From an uncultured Synechococcus sp. (GTDB taxonomy: Bacteria; Cyanobacteriota; Cyanobacteriia; PCC-6307; Cyanobiaceae): a stretch of DNA of 5,198 nt. How positions within the stretch are numbered: the first letter of the stretch is position 1; the number at the start of each line of letters is the position of its first letter. The stretch is from NCBI GenBank assembly GCA_913020095.1, contig CAJWAH010000106.1:1-5198 (forward strand). Direction: 5' to 3'. Shown piece by piece: positions 1 to 5,198 of this stretch. A program made the translations under genes and the position numbers. The notes beneath the pieces were generated by a model. The model saw only the letters and a list, made by a program, of their open reading frames with translations, made no database searches and was not told the origin of the DNA.

Positions 1-181
1 TTTCTTTTTACACCACAAGATAGACATCCCAGGTCTCGTCCGCACCTTCGCATTCTCCATGGGGATGTGCGCCCTCTGCTCGGGGATCTTGCCCCTGAAT
101 CCGACTTACGGAATGATGGTTTTGTATGTGTGCGTCTACGGCTTCTTCGGCGGCGCCTTCATCCGCCTCGTGCCGCTCATC
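1..181 (+). other. Foreign-looking segment resembling MFS monocarboxylate-transporter (SLC16-like) helices
   Basis: In the frame starting at position 2, this segment encodes about 60 residues with two hydrophobic stretches: one around TFAFSMGMCALCSGILPL and a second containing VLYVCVYGFFGGAFIRLVPL. The pattern of a helix, a short polar loop (NPTYG), then Y-G-F-F-x-G-A-F-I-x-L is typical of late transmembrane helices of MFS transporters, and most like animal-type monocarboxylate transporters. Bacterial oxalate/formate-type MFS proteins have a similar pattern and cannot be excluded. The Cys-rich content differs from the cyanobacterial genes to the right. The join to RidA sequence falls near 165-182. 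The family call comes from motif recognition only. Confidence 0.4.
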
Positions 182-292
182 TACGCCGAGACCTTCGGCC
201 ATGGCGTTGAACCAGCGCGTGCGTGCGTTCAGGTGGCGGCGTTGCCGAAAGGGGCCAAGGTGGAGATCGATTGCATCGCTGTGCTGGCTTAG
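2..292 (+). CDS. ridA: 5'-partial ORF: transporter-like segment joined in frame to the C-terminus of a RidA-family deaminase
   Basis: The frame is open from the left edge to a TAG at 290-292. From about position 182 it reads YAETFGHGVEPARACVQVAA and then LPKGAKVEIDCIAVLA, the typical C-terminal end of RidA (YjgF/YER057c/UK114). RidA hydrolyses reactive enamine/imine intermediates, such as 2-aminoacrylate, in the cytoplasm. The residues matching E. coli RidA Arg105 (in PARAC) and Glu120 (in KVEID) are both present. A normal RidA is about 128 residues; only the last ~37 are here. Upstream, where RidA should read something like VFLADLxDFxxVN, the frame encodes hydrophobic, Cys/Met-rich sequence that does not fit RidA. 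So either ridA is broken at about 165-182 or the contig is chimeric there. The gene converges on the DUF4079 gene, with a 4-bp overlap of the stops. The RidA assignment of the 3' part is firm; an intact functional gene is not supported. Confidence 0.75.
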   Translation, partial: FFLHHKIDIPGLVRTFAFSMGMCALCSGILPLNPTYGMMVLYVCVYGFFGGAFIRLVPLIYAETFGHGVEPARACVQVAALPKGAKVEIDCIAVLA

Positions 293-975
293 TTCGGCGG
301 CGGGGATGGACAGACCCGTTCGGCCCAGTTGCACTGCTGCAAAAACGGTTGTTGCCAGCTCAGCGGAATCTCCAGCAAATCGCGGCTACCGCTGATCCCT
401 TGGCTGAGGAACAAAACGGCTGCCAGCACATTGGCGCCCAGGTGCAGGCGTCGCCAGGACAGATACCGCTGGATTTCCGGCCAGGCCGCCAAGTTGAACA
501 GCATGAGCCCGCACACCAACACTCCCCCCCAGTAGTGGGATTGCCAGAAGGCGGCCTCCAAGGGGTTGTCACTGAGGCGAAACACCTCGGGCTGGGCGCC
601 CAAGGCCAACACGCCGCTCCAGGTGATCAAGCCAAAACTCAGCCTGAGTCCGGCGGATTGAACCCGCCACAGAGCCAACAAGCTGGTGGCTGTCCCGAGC
701 CAAGCCAGCAGCAATGGCAACTGGCGTGAGCTATCCGCTGTTTGTTTGCTGCTGATCACAACCGCCAGTGCAATCAACACCAGCACCACCACGGCGGAAG
801 CCAACCACTGCCCCAGTTGGCTGTGATCACGCCCGGTGATGGCGGGCAGCTTGGCTTGGTGAACACGGCGTTGGCGGGCTTGCCAGCCAAGGCGAACCAC
901 GATCCCGAGCAACGGATAGATCAGCACCACCGCCAAGACGGGATGCACTAGCAACCACCAGTCGAGGGTTTGCAT
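289..975 (-). CDS. DUF4079 family integral membrane protein
   Basis: This 228-residue protein has the look of the DUF4079 family, found mainly in cyanobacteria and of unknown function. About six transmembrane helices are visible at residues 8-29, 57-76, 86-103, 111-127, 146-163 and 178-194. Histidines lie at or near helix ends: H11 in the first (LLVHPVLA), H147 (QSHYWGG) and H178 (RRLHLGAN). The last helix ends in the family-like sequence FLSQGISGSRDLLEIP. Histidines placed this way recall membrane b-type haem proteins, but haem binding is speculation. The ATG at 973-975 follows a weak G-rich stretch (GGGG) and gives a sensible short N-terminus before helix 1. The gene lies 54 bp downstream of uup on the same strand with no obvious strong terminator between, so co-transcription is likely. 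Its TAA stop overlaps the convergent ridA TAG. The proline-rich tail (PSPPPN) is probably extramembrane. Confidence 0.8.
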   Translation of the reverse strand: MQTLDWWLLVHPVLAVVLIYPLLGIVVRLGWQARQRRVHQAKLPAITGRDHSQLGQWLASAVVVLVLIALAVVISSKQTADSSRQLPLLLAWLGTATSLLALWRVQSAGLRLSFGLITWSGVLALGAQPEVFRLSDNPLEAAFWQSHYWGGVLVCGLMLFNLAAWPEIQRYLSWRRLHLGANVLAAVLFLSQGISGSRDLLEIPLSWQQPFLQQCNWAERVCPSPPPN

Positions 976-1029
976 CGCCCCAAGCGCTGACCATCACACC
1001 TTTGCCACAGGTGCTGGGGTGGTCAAGCA

Positions 1030-2898
1030 CTACTCAGGCAGCGCACTGAGTTCAAGCCAGCGATCTTCGGCCCGAGAGATCTGCTCGCAGAGTTCAGCCA
1101 ACTCTTGGGTGAGGGCTTCAAGCCGGTCGTAATCGGCTCCGGCCAGCTGCGACTCCAGTTGCGTTTTTTGCTCTTCCAACTGCGGCAGTTGGCTGTCGAG
1201 ATCATTGAGCTCACGCTGCTGCTTGTAGCTGCGGCGCTTGGGTTGCTCCCGTTTCGGCTTGGCGGCGGCCGGCTTGGTTTTGCTGCTCACGGGGGCTTGT
1301 TTGGCTGGTTGTTGTTCCAGCCATTCGCTGTAGTTGCCCTCAAAGCGCTCCAGCAGGCCACCGCTTTGAAAGCAGAACAGGCGATCCACTGTGCGATCCA
1401 GGAAATAGCGGTCGTGGGAGACGATCACCACGCAGCCACGAAAATCTTCGATGTAGTCCTCCAAGACGGCGAGGGTTTGCACATCGAGATCATTGGTTGG
1501 CTCATCGAGCAGCAGCACATTGGGCGCGGCCATCAACAACCGGCAGAGATGCAGCCGCCTGCGTTCACCGCCTGAAAGCTTGGCGACAGGGCTGTGTTGT
1601 TGGGCTGGCGGAAACAGGAAGCGCTCCAGCAGTTGCGAGGCGGTGAGGCTGTTGCCCTGTCCCAGATCAATGCGTTCGGCCACGTCTTGGATGACCTCAA
1701 TCACCTTGAGCTCGGGCTTGAGGTCTTCGGAGTGCTGATCAAAGCGGCCGATCACCACCGTTTCGCCGCGCACCACCGAACCAGCATCGGGTTGTTGGCG
1801 GCCGCTGATGAGATCCAGCAGCGTGGATTTCCCCATCCCGTTGGGGCCGATGAAGCCAACCCGATCTTCCGGTGAGAAGGAATAGGTGAAGTCGTTGATC
1901 AAACAGCGCTCGCCGAGCTTGCGCTGCAGATGCTCCACATCGATCACCGTTTTGCCAAGGCGCCGGCTGGCGCTTTCCATGGCCACGTTTTGTTTGACCG
2001 GCTTGAAGCTTTGCTCCTGCATCTGCTCGATGCGTTGAATGCGGGCTTTTTGCTTAGTGCTGCGTGCTTTGGGTCCGCGTTTGAGCCATTCGATCTCGCG
2101 GCGCATCACCGAGCGGTAGGCCCGTTGCCGGGCGGCATCAGCGACCTCTTCCTCGTCTTTCTTTTTCAGATAGGCGCCGTAGTTGCCTGGGTAGCGGCGC
2201 AGTTGACCGCCGTCCAACTCGATGATCGTGTTGGTGACCCGTTCCAGGAAGTAGCGGTCGTGGGTGATTAACACCAGGGCCCCTTTGAAGCGCTGCAGAA
2301 ACCCCTGAAGCCATTCGGTGGCGAGGGCATCGAGGTGGTTGGTGGGCTCATCGAGCAGGAGTCCATCGGGCTCGGCCACCAGCGCCGATGCCAAGGCCAG
2401 GCGTTTGCGGTAGCCCCCAGAGAGCTCTCCCACCTTGCGGCTGTGATCACGGATGCCCAGCCGGCTGAGCACTTCTTGGCATTGGCGCTCAAGTTCCCAG
2501 GCTTTGGCCTCATCCATGCGATTGCTGATCTGGCTGAGCTCGCCCAGCAGCGCAGGATCATTTGGGCGTTGTTCCAGCTCTTGGATGAGGCCTTCGTAGC
2601 GCTCAACCAGCTGCATCTTTTCGCCGCAGTCAGCGAACACCTGCTCCAGCACCGTGCGCTCAGGATCGAGGCTGGGGTTCTGGTCCACGTAAATCACGCG
2701 GTGGCGGGGATTGATTTGAATACGTCCGTCGCCAACGGGTTCCAGCCCTGCCATCACCCGCAGCAGGGTGGATTTGCCTGAGCCGTTGATGCCAATCAGC
2801 CCCAGTCGATCTTGAGGACCCACCTCAAGATCGACCTGATCGAGCAGGGTCTTAATCCCAAAATCTTTGCTGACCTGCTGCAGGCTGATCAGGGCGAT
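1030..2898 (-). CDS. uup: ABC-F family ATPase, Uup type, with C-terminal coiled coil; non-standard start
   Basis: This is a soluble protein with two ABC ATPase domains and no membrane helices. ABC-F proteins act at the ribosome, and Uup has also been linked to DNA branch processing and precise transposon excision. Numbering 622 residues from ATC at 2896-2898: Walker A1 GINGSGKST 36-44, Q-loop Q73, signature LSGGY 159-163, Walker B1 LLLDEPTNHLD 180-190, H-loop H213; a charged Arg/Lys-rich linker at about 245-310; Walker A2 GPNGMGKST 351-359, signature LSGGE 441-445, Walker B2 with D465/E466, H-loop H495; then a Lys/Pro-rich hinge and a coiled coil at about 555-620. Both catalytic glutamates are present. 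E. coli Uup is 635 residues, so length fits. The first standard start in frame is GTG at 2821-2823 (597 residues), but it removes the conserved first strand ALISLQQVSKDFGIKTLLDQ, which is encoded just upstream. An in-frame TGA lies at 2923-2925, with no ATG, GTG or TTG between. Either ATC is used or there is an indel. Confidence 0.9.
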   Translation of the reverse strand: MALISLQQVSKDFGIKTLLDQVDLEVGPQDRLGLIGINGSGKSTLLRVMAGLEPVGDGRIQINPRHRVIYVDQNPSLDPERTVLEQVFADCGEKMQLVERYEGLIQELEQRPNDPALLGELSQISNRMDEAKAWELERQCQEVLSRLGIRDHSRKVGELSGGYRKRLALASALVAEPDGLLLDEPTNHLDALATEWLQGFLQRFKGALVLITHDRYFLERVTNTIIELDGGQLRRYPGNYGAYLKKKDEEEVADAARQRAYRSVMRREIEWLKRGPKARSTKQKARIQRIEQMQEQSFKPVKQNVAMESASRRLGKTVIDVEHLQRKLGERCLINDFTYSFSPEDRVGFIGPNGMGKSTLLDLISGRQQPDAGSVVRGETVVIGRFDQHSEDLKPELKVIEVIQDVAERIDLGQGNSLTASQLLERFLFPPAQQHSPVAKLSGGERRRLHLCRLLMAAPNVLLLDEPTNDLDVQTLAVLEDYIEDFRGCVVIVSHDRYFLDRTVDRLFCFQSGGLLERFEGNYSEWLEQQPAKQAPVSSKTKPAAAKPKREQPKRRSYKQQRELNDLDSQLPQLEEQKTQLESQLAGADYDRLEALTQELAELCEQISRAEDRWLELSALPE

Positions 2899-2911
2899 AG
2901 AGGCTGCTGAC

Positions 2912-2928
2912 CCATGAGCCTCTCATGG
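2912..2928. promoter_or_regulatory. Perfect palindrome in the uup/protease divergent spacer
   Basis: CCATGAG, loop CCT, CTCATGG: two perfect 7-base arms with a 3-base loop. It lies in the ~100 bp spacer between the divergent uup and protease genes, 14-30 bases upstream of the proposed ATC start of uup. It could be an operator, or a small hairpin in the uup leader mRNA that would hold the AGAGG stretch at 2919-2923. Both functions are inferred; only the symmetry is seen. Confidence 0.35.
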
Positions 2929-2954
2929 ACGGCTTGGCTGATTGGGTTGAAGCC

Positions 2955-2978
2955 TTGATCAGCAAACGATTTGATCAG
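2955..2978. repeat. Direct repeat of TTGATCAG in the divergent spacer
   Basis: TTGATCAG occurs at 2955-2962 and again at 2971-2978, 16 bases start to start. Each copy contains the palindrome TGATCA, and a third TGATCA lies at 2886-2891 inside the uup N-terminus. The pair sits just upstream of the protease ribosome-binding site, where an operator or promoter element would lie. Spacing of about 1.5 helical turns is plausible for a dimeric regulator but does not prove it; no regulator can be named. Confidence 0.3.
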
Positions 2979-2981
2979 GGC

Positions 2982-2987
2982 AAAGGA
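2982..2987 (+). promoter_or_regulatory. Ribosome-binding site that sets the protease start
   Basis: AAAGGA lies 8 bases before the ATG at 2996-2998. The alternative in-frame ATG at 2987-2989 overlaps this Shine-Dalgarno sequence and so has no usable spacing. The second ATG is therefore preferred. An in-frame TGA at 2972-2974 rules out any earlier start. Confidence 0.6.
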
Positions 2988-2995
2988 TGGTTGCG

Positions 2996-3898
2996 ATGGG
3001 GCTTTGGCAAACCGCTTGGGGACTCGCCCTGGCTGCTCTGGTGCAGTTGGGAGGCGCTCCTCCGCCACAGCCTGTGATGGAAGGATCTGGCCGCTCGGCC
3101 TATGCCATCCCCAGTGATGGGGATACCCCCATCCTTCAGTTTCGAACCAGTTCGGGCGATTCGGTGCGCCTGCTGATCGACACCGGCGCCTCACGCTCGA
3201 TGGTCAGCCAAGCGCTGATTGCGCGACTGCAATTGACAACGCAACCGTTAAACGCCGGCAACTTCACCTTGGCTGGGGCTGGGAGTGATTGCCCCACTGA
3301 CCCGCCCCGTCAGGCTGTGTTGCCCTCCCTGCAACTGGGTGCACTCAAGATCCGCGAGTTGGCGGTGTTGGTGATGCCCAAGTTGGGCGTTCCCCCTGGG
3401 ACCGATGGCGTTTTGGGTGCATCGGCATTGCGGCAGCTGCCGATGTTGATCGATCCCACACAGCAACAAGTGCGCTTTGATCAACAGTTATCGATTCACT
3501 CGGCGCCGGCTGAGGCCCTCAGGCTTCCCTTGCAATGGCGGGATTATGTACCCCTTGTGCAGGTTTCCGATCAGAGCGGAAAAAGCACCTTGGCCCTGCT
3601 TGACACCGGGGCGGAAGCTGTGTTTATCGGTGTGCCTTTGGCCCAACGATTAAGCCCACAGTCGCCACCCTCTGGCGTGGAGATCCAAGGCTTTTGTGGC
3701 TCTGAATTCGCCGTTGAACGTCTGTTTGCGGGATTGAGCGTTGGCGATATCACACTGCAAAGATCGCCTGCGATCGTGACGCGAAACAGGATTCTCAAGG
3801 ATTTAAATGTGGAGGCCATCATTGGCCAGCCACTGCTCAAAAATCGTCGCCAGCTTTGGCTTCTCAATCGGCCGGATCCAGTTTTGTTGCTCTGGTGA
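2996..3898 (+). CDS. Two-lobed retropepsin-like aspartic protease, probably exported
   Basis: This 300-residue protein has two retropepsin-type lobes in one chain. Lobe 1 has the catalytic motif LLIDTGAS (Asp62) and, about 75 residues later, DGVLGASAL (137-145), the hydrophobic-hydrophobic-Gly element that packs against the active site. Lobe 2 repeats the plan: LALLDTGAE (Asp203), then VEAIIGQPLL (about 272-281). Retroviral enzymes form the site from two subunits; here both aspartates lie in one polypeptide, as in pepsin, so an intramolecular active site is likely. The N-terminus MGLWQTAWGLALAALVQLGG followed by APPP looks like a signal peptide, but it lacks the usual positive charge before the hydrophobic core, so export is only probable. 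Cys99 and Cys234 are the only cysteines. The gene diverges from uup and precedes cyAbrB by 99 bp on the same strand. The substrate is unknown, and a non-proteolytic role is possible. Confidence 0.85.
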   Translation: MGLWQTAWGLALAALVQLGGAPPPQPVMEGSGRSAYAIPSDGDTPILQFRTSSGDSVRLLIDTGASRSMVSQALIARLQLTTQPLNAGNFTLAGAGSDCPTDPPRQAVLPSLQLGALKIRELAVLVMPKLGVPPGTDGVLGASALRQLPMLIDPTQQQVRFDQQLSIHSAPAEALRLPLQWRDYVPLVQVSDQSGKSTLALLDTGAEAVFIGVPLAQRLSPQSPPSGVEIQGFCGSEFAVERLFAGLSVGDITLQRSPAIVTRNRILKDLNVEAIIGQPLLKNRRQLWLLNRPDPVLLLW

Positions 3899-3908
3899 AT
3901 CGAAGGTA

Positions 3909-3933
3909 GAGAATTTGATGCGGCAAATTTCTT
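3909..3933 (+). terminator. Weak AT-rich hairpin after the protease gene
   Basis: AATTTG at 3912-3917 pairs with CAAATT at 3924-3929 across the loop ATGCGG. The stem extends past a single bulged T by two pairs and a G-T wobble. It starts 10 bases after the protease stop and is followed by pyrimidine-rich CTTCTC. The stem is AT-rich and lacks a clean T-run, so termination is only a possibility; it could instead lie in the cyAbrB promoter region. Confidence 0.25.
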
Positions 3934-3997
3934 CTCAGGGCTTTCCAAACGTGCAGGCTGATGGTTACATTGCCGGTGTGCATTAATTCTGTTGAGC

Positions 3998-4360
3998 ATG
4001 CTCACTGGTAACGACCTGCTCGCCAAAGTTCGGGAACTTGGCGACGCCGGCAAATCTGAGATCGTTCGTGAGTGCGGTTACGTCTCCACCAAGAAAGACG
4101 GCGGCGAGCGCCTGAACTTCACCGCTTTCTACGAAGCCCTGCTTGATGCCAAGGGTGTTGATATCGGTGGTGGCTCTGTTGGCAAAGGTGGTCGCAAGCT
4201 CAGCTACGTCGCCACAGTTCAGGGCAACGGCAATCTGCTGATTGGTAAGGCCTACACCGCTTTGCTGAACCTCAACCCCGGCGACGAGTTCGAAATCAAG
4301 CTGGGCCGTAAGCAGATCCGCTTGGTGCCCGTTGGTGCTGAGGACGAAGGCGAAGAGTGA
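3998..4360 (+). CDS. Cyanobacterial AbrB-family transcriptional regulator (cyAbrB)
   Basis: This 120-residue protein matches the cyAbrB family, small DNA-binding proteins nearly universal in cyanobacteria. They act as global or nucleoid-associated regulators; Synechocystis members affect nitrogen, carbon and hydrogenase genes. The N-terminal half has the conserved block LLAKVRELGDAGKSEIVREC, then GYVSTKKDG and LNFTAFYEALLDAKG. After a Gly-rich hinge (GGGSVGKGGRK, 57-67) comes the AbrB-like fold: LSYVATVQGNGNLLIGKAYT, then LNPGDEFEIKLGRKQIRLVP (about 68-111). In cyAbrB this domain is C-terminal, unlike Bacillus AbrB, where it is N-terminal. The tail is acidic (EDEGEE). The ATG at 3998 gives MLTGNDLL, the usual family start; an in-frame TTG at 3992 would add two residues. 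No clear Shine-Dalgarno sequence precedes it. It converges on the downstream binding-protein gene with a 9-bp gap. Confidence 0.95.
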   Translation: MLTGNDLLAKVRELGDAGKSEIVRECGYVSTKKDGGERLNFTAFYEALLDAKGVDIGGGSVGKGGRKLSYVATVQGNGNLLIGKAYTALLNLNPGDEFEIKLGRKQIRLVPVGAEDEGEE

Positions 4361-4364
4361 TTCG

Positions 4365-4395
4365 CGAGTTCAACTAGCGCCTAGGTCGTAACTCG
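4365..4395. terminator. Compound hairpin at the cyAbrB/binding-protein convergence
   Basis: CGAGTT at 4365-4370 pairs with AACTCG at 4390-4395. Inside it, CTAG at 4374-4377 pairs with CTAG at 4381-4384 around a CGC loop, with an asymmetric internal loop between. It starts 4 bases after the cyAbrB stop and overlaps the end of the opposing gene, where a bidirectional terminator would be expected. Neither strand has a T-run after it, so this is a candidate only. Confidence 0.35.
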
Positions 4396-5198
4396 TCCTG
4401 GTTTCAACCCCATCGGGAGCCTTCTGGATCACATCCAGAATCGCTGTCGGTGGGGTTGCTGCTTTGAGATCCAGGTTGCTGCCAGCCCCTGTGGGCTTCA
4501 CGCTGCCGCCGCCGCTGGCTTTCCTCAGTGCCGCGCAATAGGGCAGGGCTTTCGCGTCGGGGTCAAAGCTGCCCATGCCATCGGTGGGCTGCTCCTGGCC
4601 GCTGCTCACCGAGAGAGCCACCAGCTGACCGGCGTCGTATCCCGAGGCTTCCACTGTTCCTGGTGTGTAGCCATAACGCTGCTCAAAGCTGCGGCTGAAT
4701 GGTTCCCATCCCGGTCCTCGATTGGCCTCAGCCACGCCCAGTTGGGGTTGCAAGCTGTCGTAGCGGGGCGCCACGTTCCACACCAGGGTCAGGGTTTGGG
4801 GCCAGGATTCATTCAGGACCCCCTGCATCAAGGGGCTGTTGTTGGTGGTCATCACCACCAGGGCCTGAGGCCGGAACCAATCCACATCCAGAGCCAAGCG
4901 TTCCAACGCTTTGGCGTCGTCCCCATTGAGGCTGCGGGGGCCATCGTCGAGGCCAATCAAGCTGCCGCCTTGGTTCTCCATGGTTTCCAGAAAGCGGTCA
5001 GCCAGCTGCAATTGATCCGCCGTGCCATCGGTCACGAGCATGAAGCGCTTGTTGTTTTGCTCCAGTAGCGCTTTCACCAGCACATCAATTTCAAGGCTGC
5101 GGGAGGCACTCACAGGCCAGAGCCGATCGGAGCCGGGACGGCTGGCGAGTTGCTGCAGTGAAATGCCGCGCTGCAGCGGCAGCAACACCTGCCGTTGA
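4370..5198 (-). CDS. Periplasmic-binding-protein-like (branched-chain amino acid receptor type) protein, N-terminus outside window
   Basis: The frame is open to the right edge, so the true start is missing; 275 residues are visible. The region resembles the C-terminal two-thirds of a type I periplasmic binding fold (Leu/Ile/Val-binding or receptor-ligand type, normally ~370-420 residues). An early block, LWPVSASRSLEIDVLVKALL then KRFMLVTDG (visible residues about 26-57), fits a domain-crossover helix and strand. FRPQALVVMTTNN (about 108-120) fits another strand. FEQRYGYTPGTVEASGYDAGQLVAL (from about 171, written here without a gap only in part: FEQRYGYTP 171-179 and GYDAGQL 186-192) is the family's characteristic late block. 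The Gly/Pro-rich tail from about 195 is less conserved. Any signal peptide would lie outside the window. No permease or ATPase partner gene is visible, so a transport role and ligand are not established; an LpoA-like envelope role is a less likely alternative. Confidence 0.6.
   Translation of the reverse strand, partial: QRQVLLPLQRGISLQQLASRPGSDRLWPVSASRSLEIDVLVKALLEQNNKRFMLVTDGTADQLQLADRFLETMENQGGSLIGLDDGPRSLNGDDAKALERLALDVDWFRPQALVVMTTNNSPLMQGVLNESWPQTLTLVWNVAPRYDSLQPQLGVAEANRGPGWEPFSRSFEQRYGYTPGTVEASGYDAGQLVALSVSSGQEQPTDGMGSFDPDAKALPYCAALRKASGGGSVKPTGAGSNLDLKAATPPTAILDVIQKAPDGVETRTSYDLGAS

Noticed and set aside
8..334. Long reverse-strand open frame across the left edge (108 codons)
   Set aside because: It is antisense to the RidA/transporter-like frame, whose forward translation matches known families; the reverse product is His/Arg/Glu-rich without recognisable motifs.
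223..729. Forward open frame of 168 codons opposite the DUF4079 gene
   Set aside because: Its product is Gln/Pro-rich low-complexity sequence typical of the antisense of a hydrophobic membrane-protein gene.
976..1029. Terminator between uup and the DUF4079 gene
   Set aside because: Only a short CACCT/AGGTG hairpin without a T-run was seen, too weak to call.
1105..1575. Forward open frame of 156 codons inside uup
   Set aside because: It is antisense to well-conserved ABC2 and coiled-coil coding sequence; no family motif or ribosome-binding site of its own.
2889..3194. Reverse open frame of 101 codons covering the divergent spacer, ending MGQQPLSP
   Set aside because: Mostly antisense to the protease N-terminus. 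Only its last ATG (2913-2915) is of interest, as a possible out-of-frame start for uup.
3949..3968. Possible NtcA site upstream of cyAbrB
   Set aside because: The GT...TAC half-sites here are not spaced as GTA-N8-TAC, so the consensus is not met.
3571..4053. Reverse open frame of 160 codons across the protease 3' end and cyAbrB start
   Set aside because: It overlaps two genes with clear family signatures on the other strand and has no recognisable motif.
1..5198. New defence, mobile or RNA-guided system
   Set aside because: All genes belong to housekeeping or envelope families; no arrays, reverse transcriptase, nuclease, toxin-antitoxin pair or integrase was recognised.

Overview
The window looks like a picocyanobacterial chromosome segment (Synechococcus/Cyanobium type). 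The evidence is a cyanobacteria-type AbrB regulator (cyAbrB), a DUF4079 membrane protein, fairly high G+C and tight gene packing. Species cannot be fixed from the sequence alone. No RNA genes, insertion sequences, CRISPR arrays or phage genes were seen, and no stretch over 300 bases lacks a gene.

Layout. Positions 2-292 (+) hold an open frame cut by the window edge. Its last ~37 codons are the C-terminus of a RidA-type enamine/imine deaminase. Its first ~60 codons are not RidA; they resemble two membrane helices of a monocarboxylate-transporter-like (MFS) protein. This is best read as a junction, either an assembly chimera or a rearrangement. Positions 289-975 (-) encode a six-helix DUF4079 membrane protein whose stop overlaps the ridA stop in the shared bases TTAG. 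Positions 1030-2898 (-) encode a Uup-type ABC-F ATPase that probably shares a transcript with the DUF4079 gene. Positions 2996-3898 (+) encode a two-lobed retropepsin-like aspartic protease, probably exported, transcribed divergently from uup. Positions 3998-4360 (+) encode cyAbrB. Positions 4370-5198 (-) are the C-terminal part of a periplasmic-binding-protein-like gene running off the right edge.

How the genes relate. They look like a housekeeping neighbourhood rather than one pathway: metabolite damage control (RidA), ribosome-associated or DNA-repair ATPase (Uup), envelope proteolysis, global regulation (cyAbrB) and solute binding. The ~100 bp divergent spacer at 2899-2995 carries a perfect 7-bp-arm palindrome and a TTGATCAG direct repeat, and may control both uup and the protease gene. 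No multi-gene defence or mobile system is visible. The points most worth a second look are the transporter-RidA junction, the absence of any standard start codon for the complete Uup N-terminus, and the single-chain protease with two DTGA motifs.
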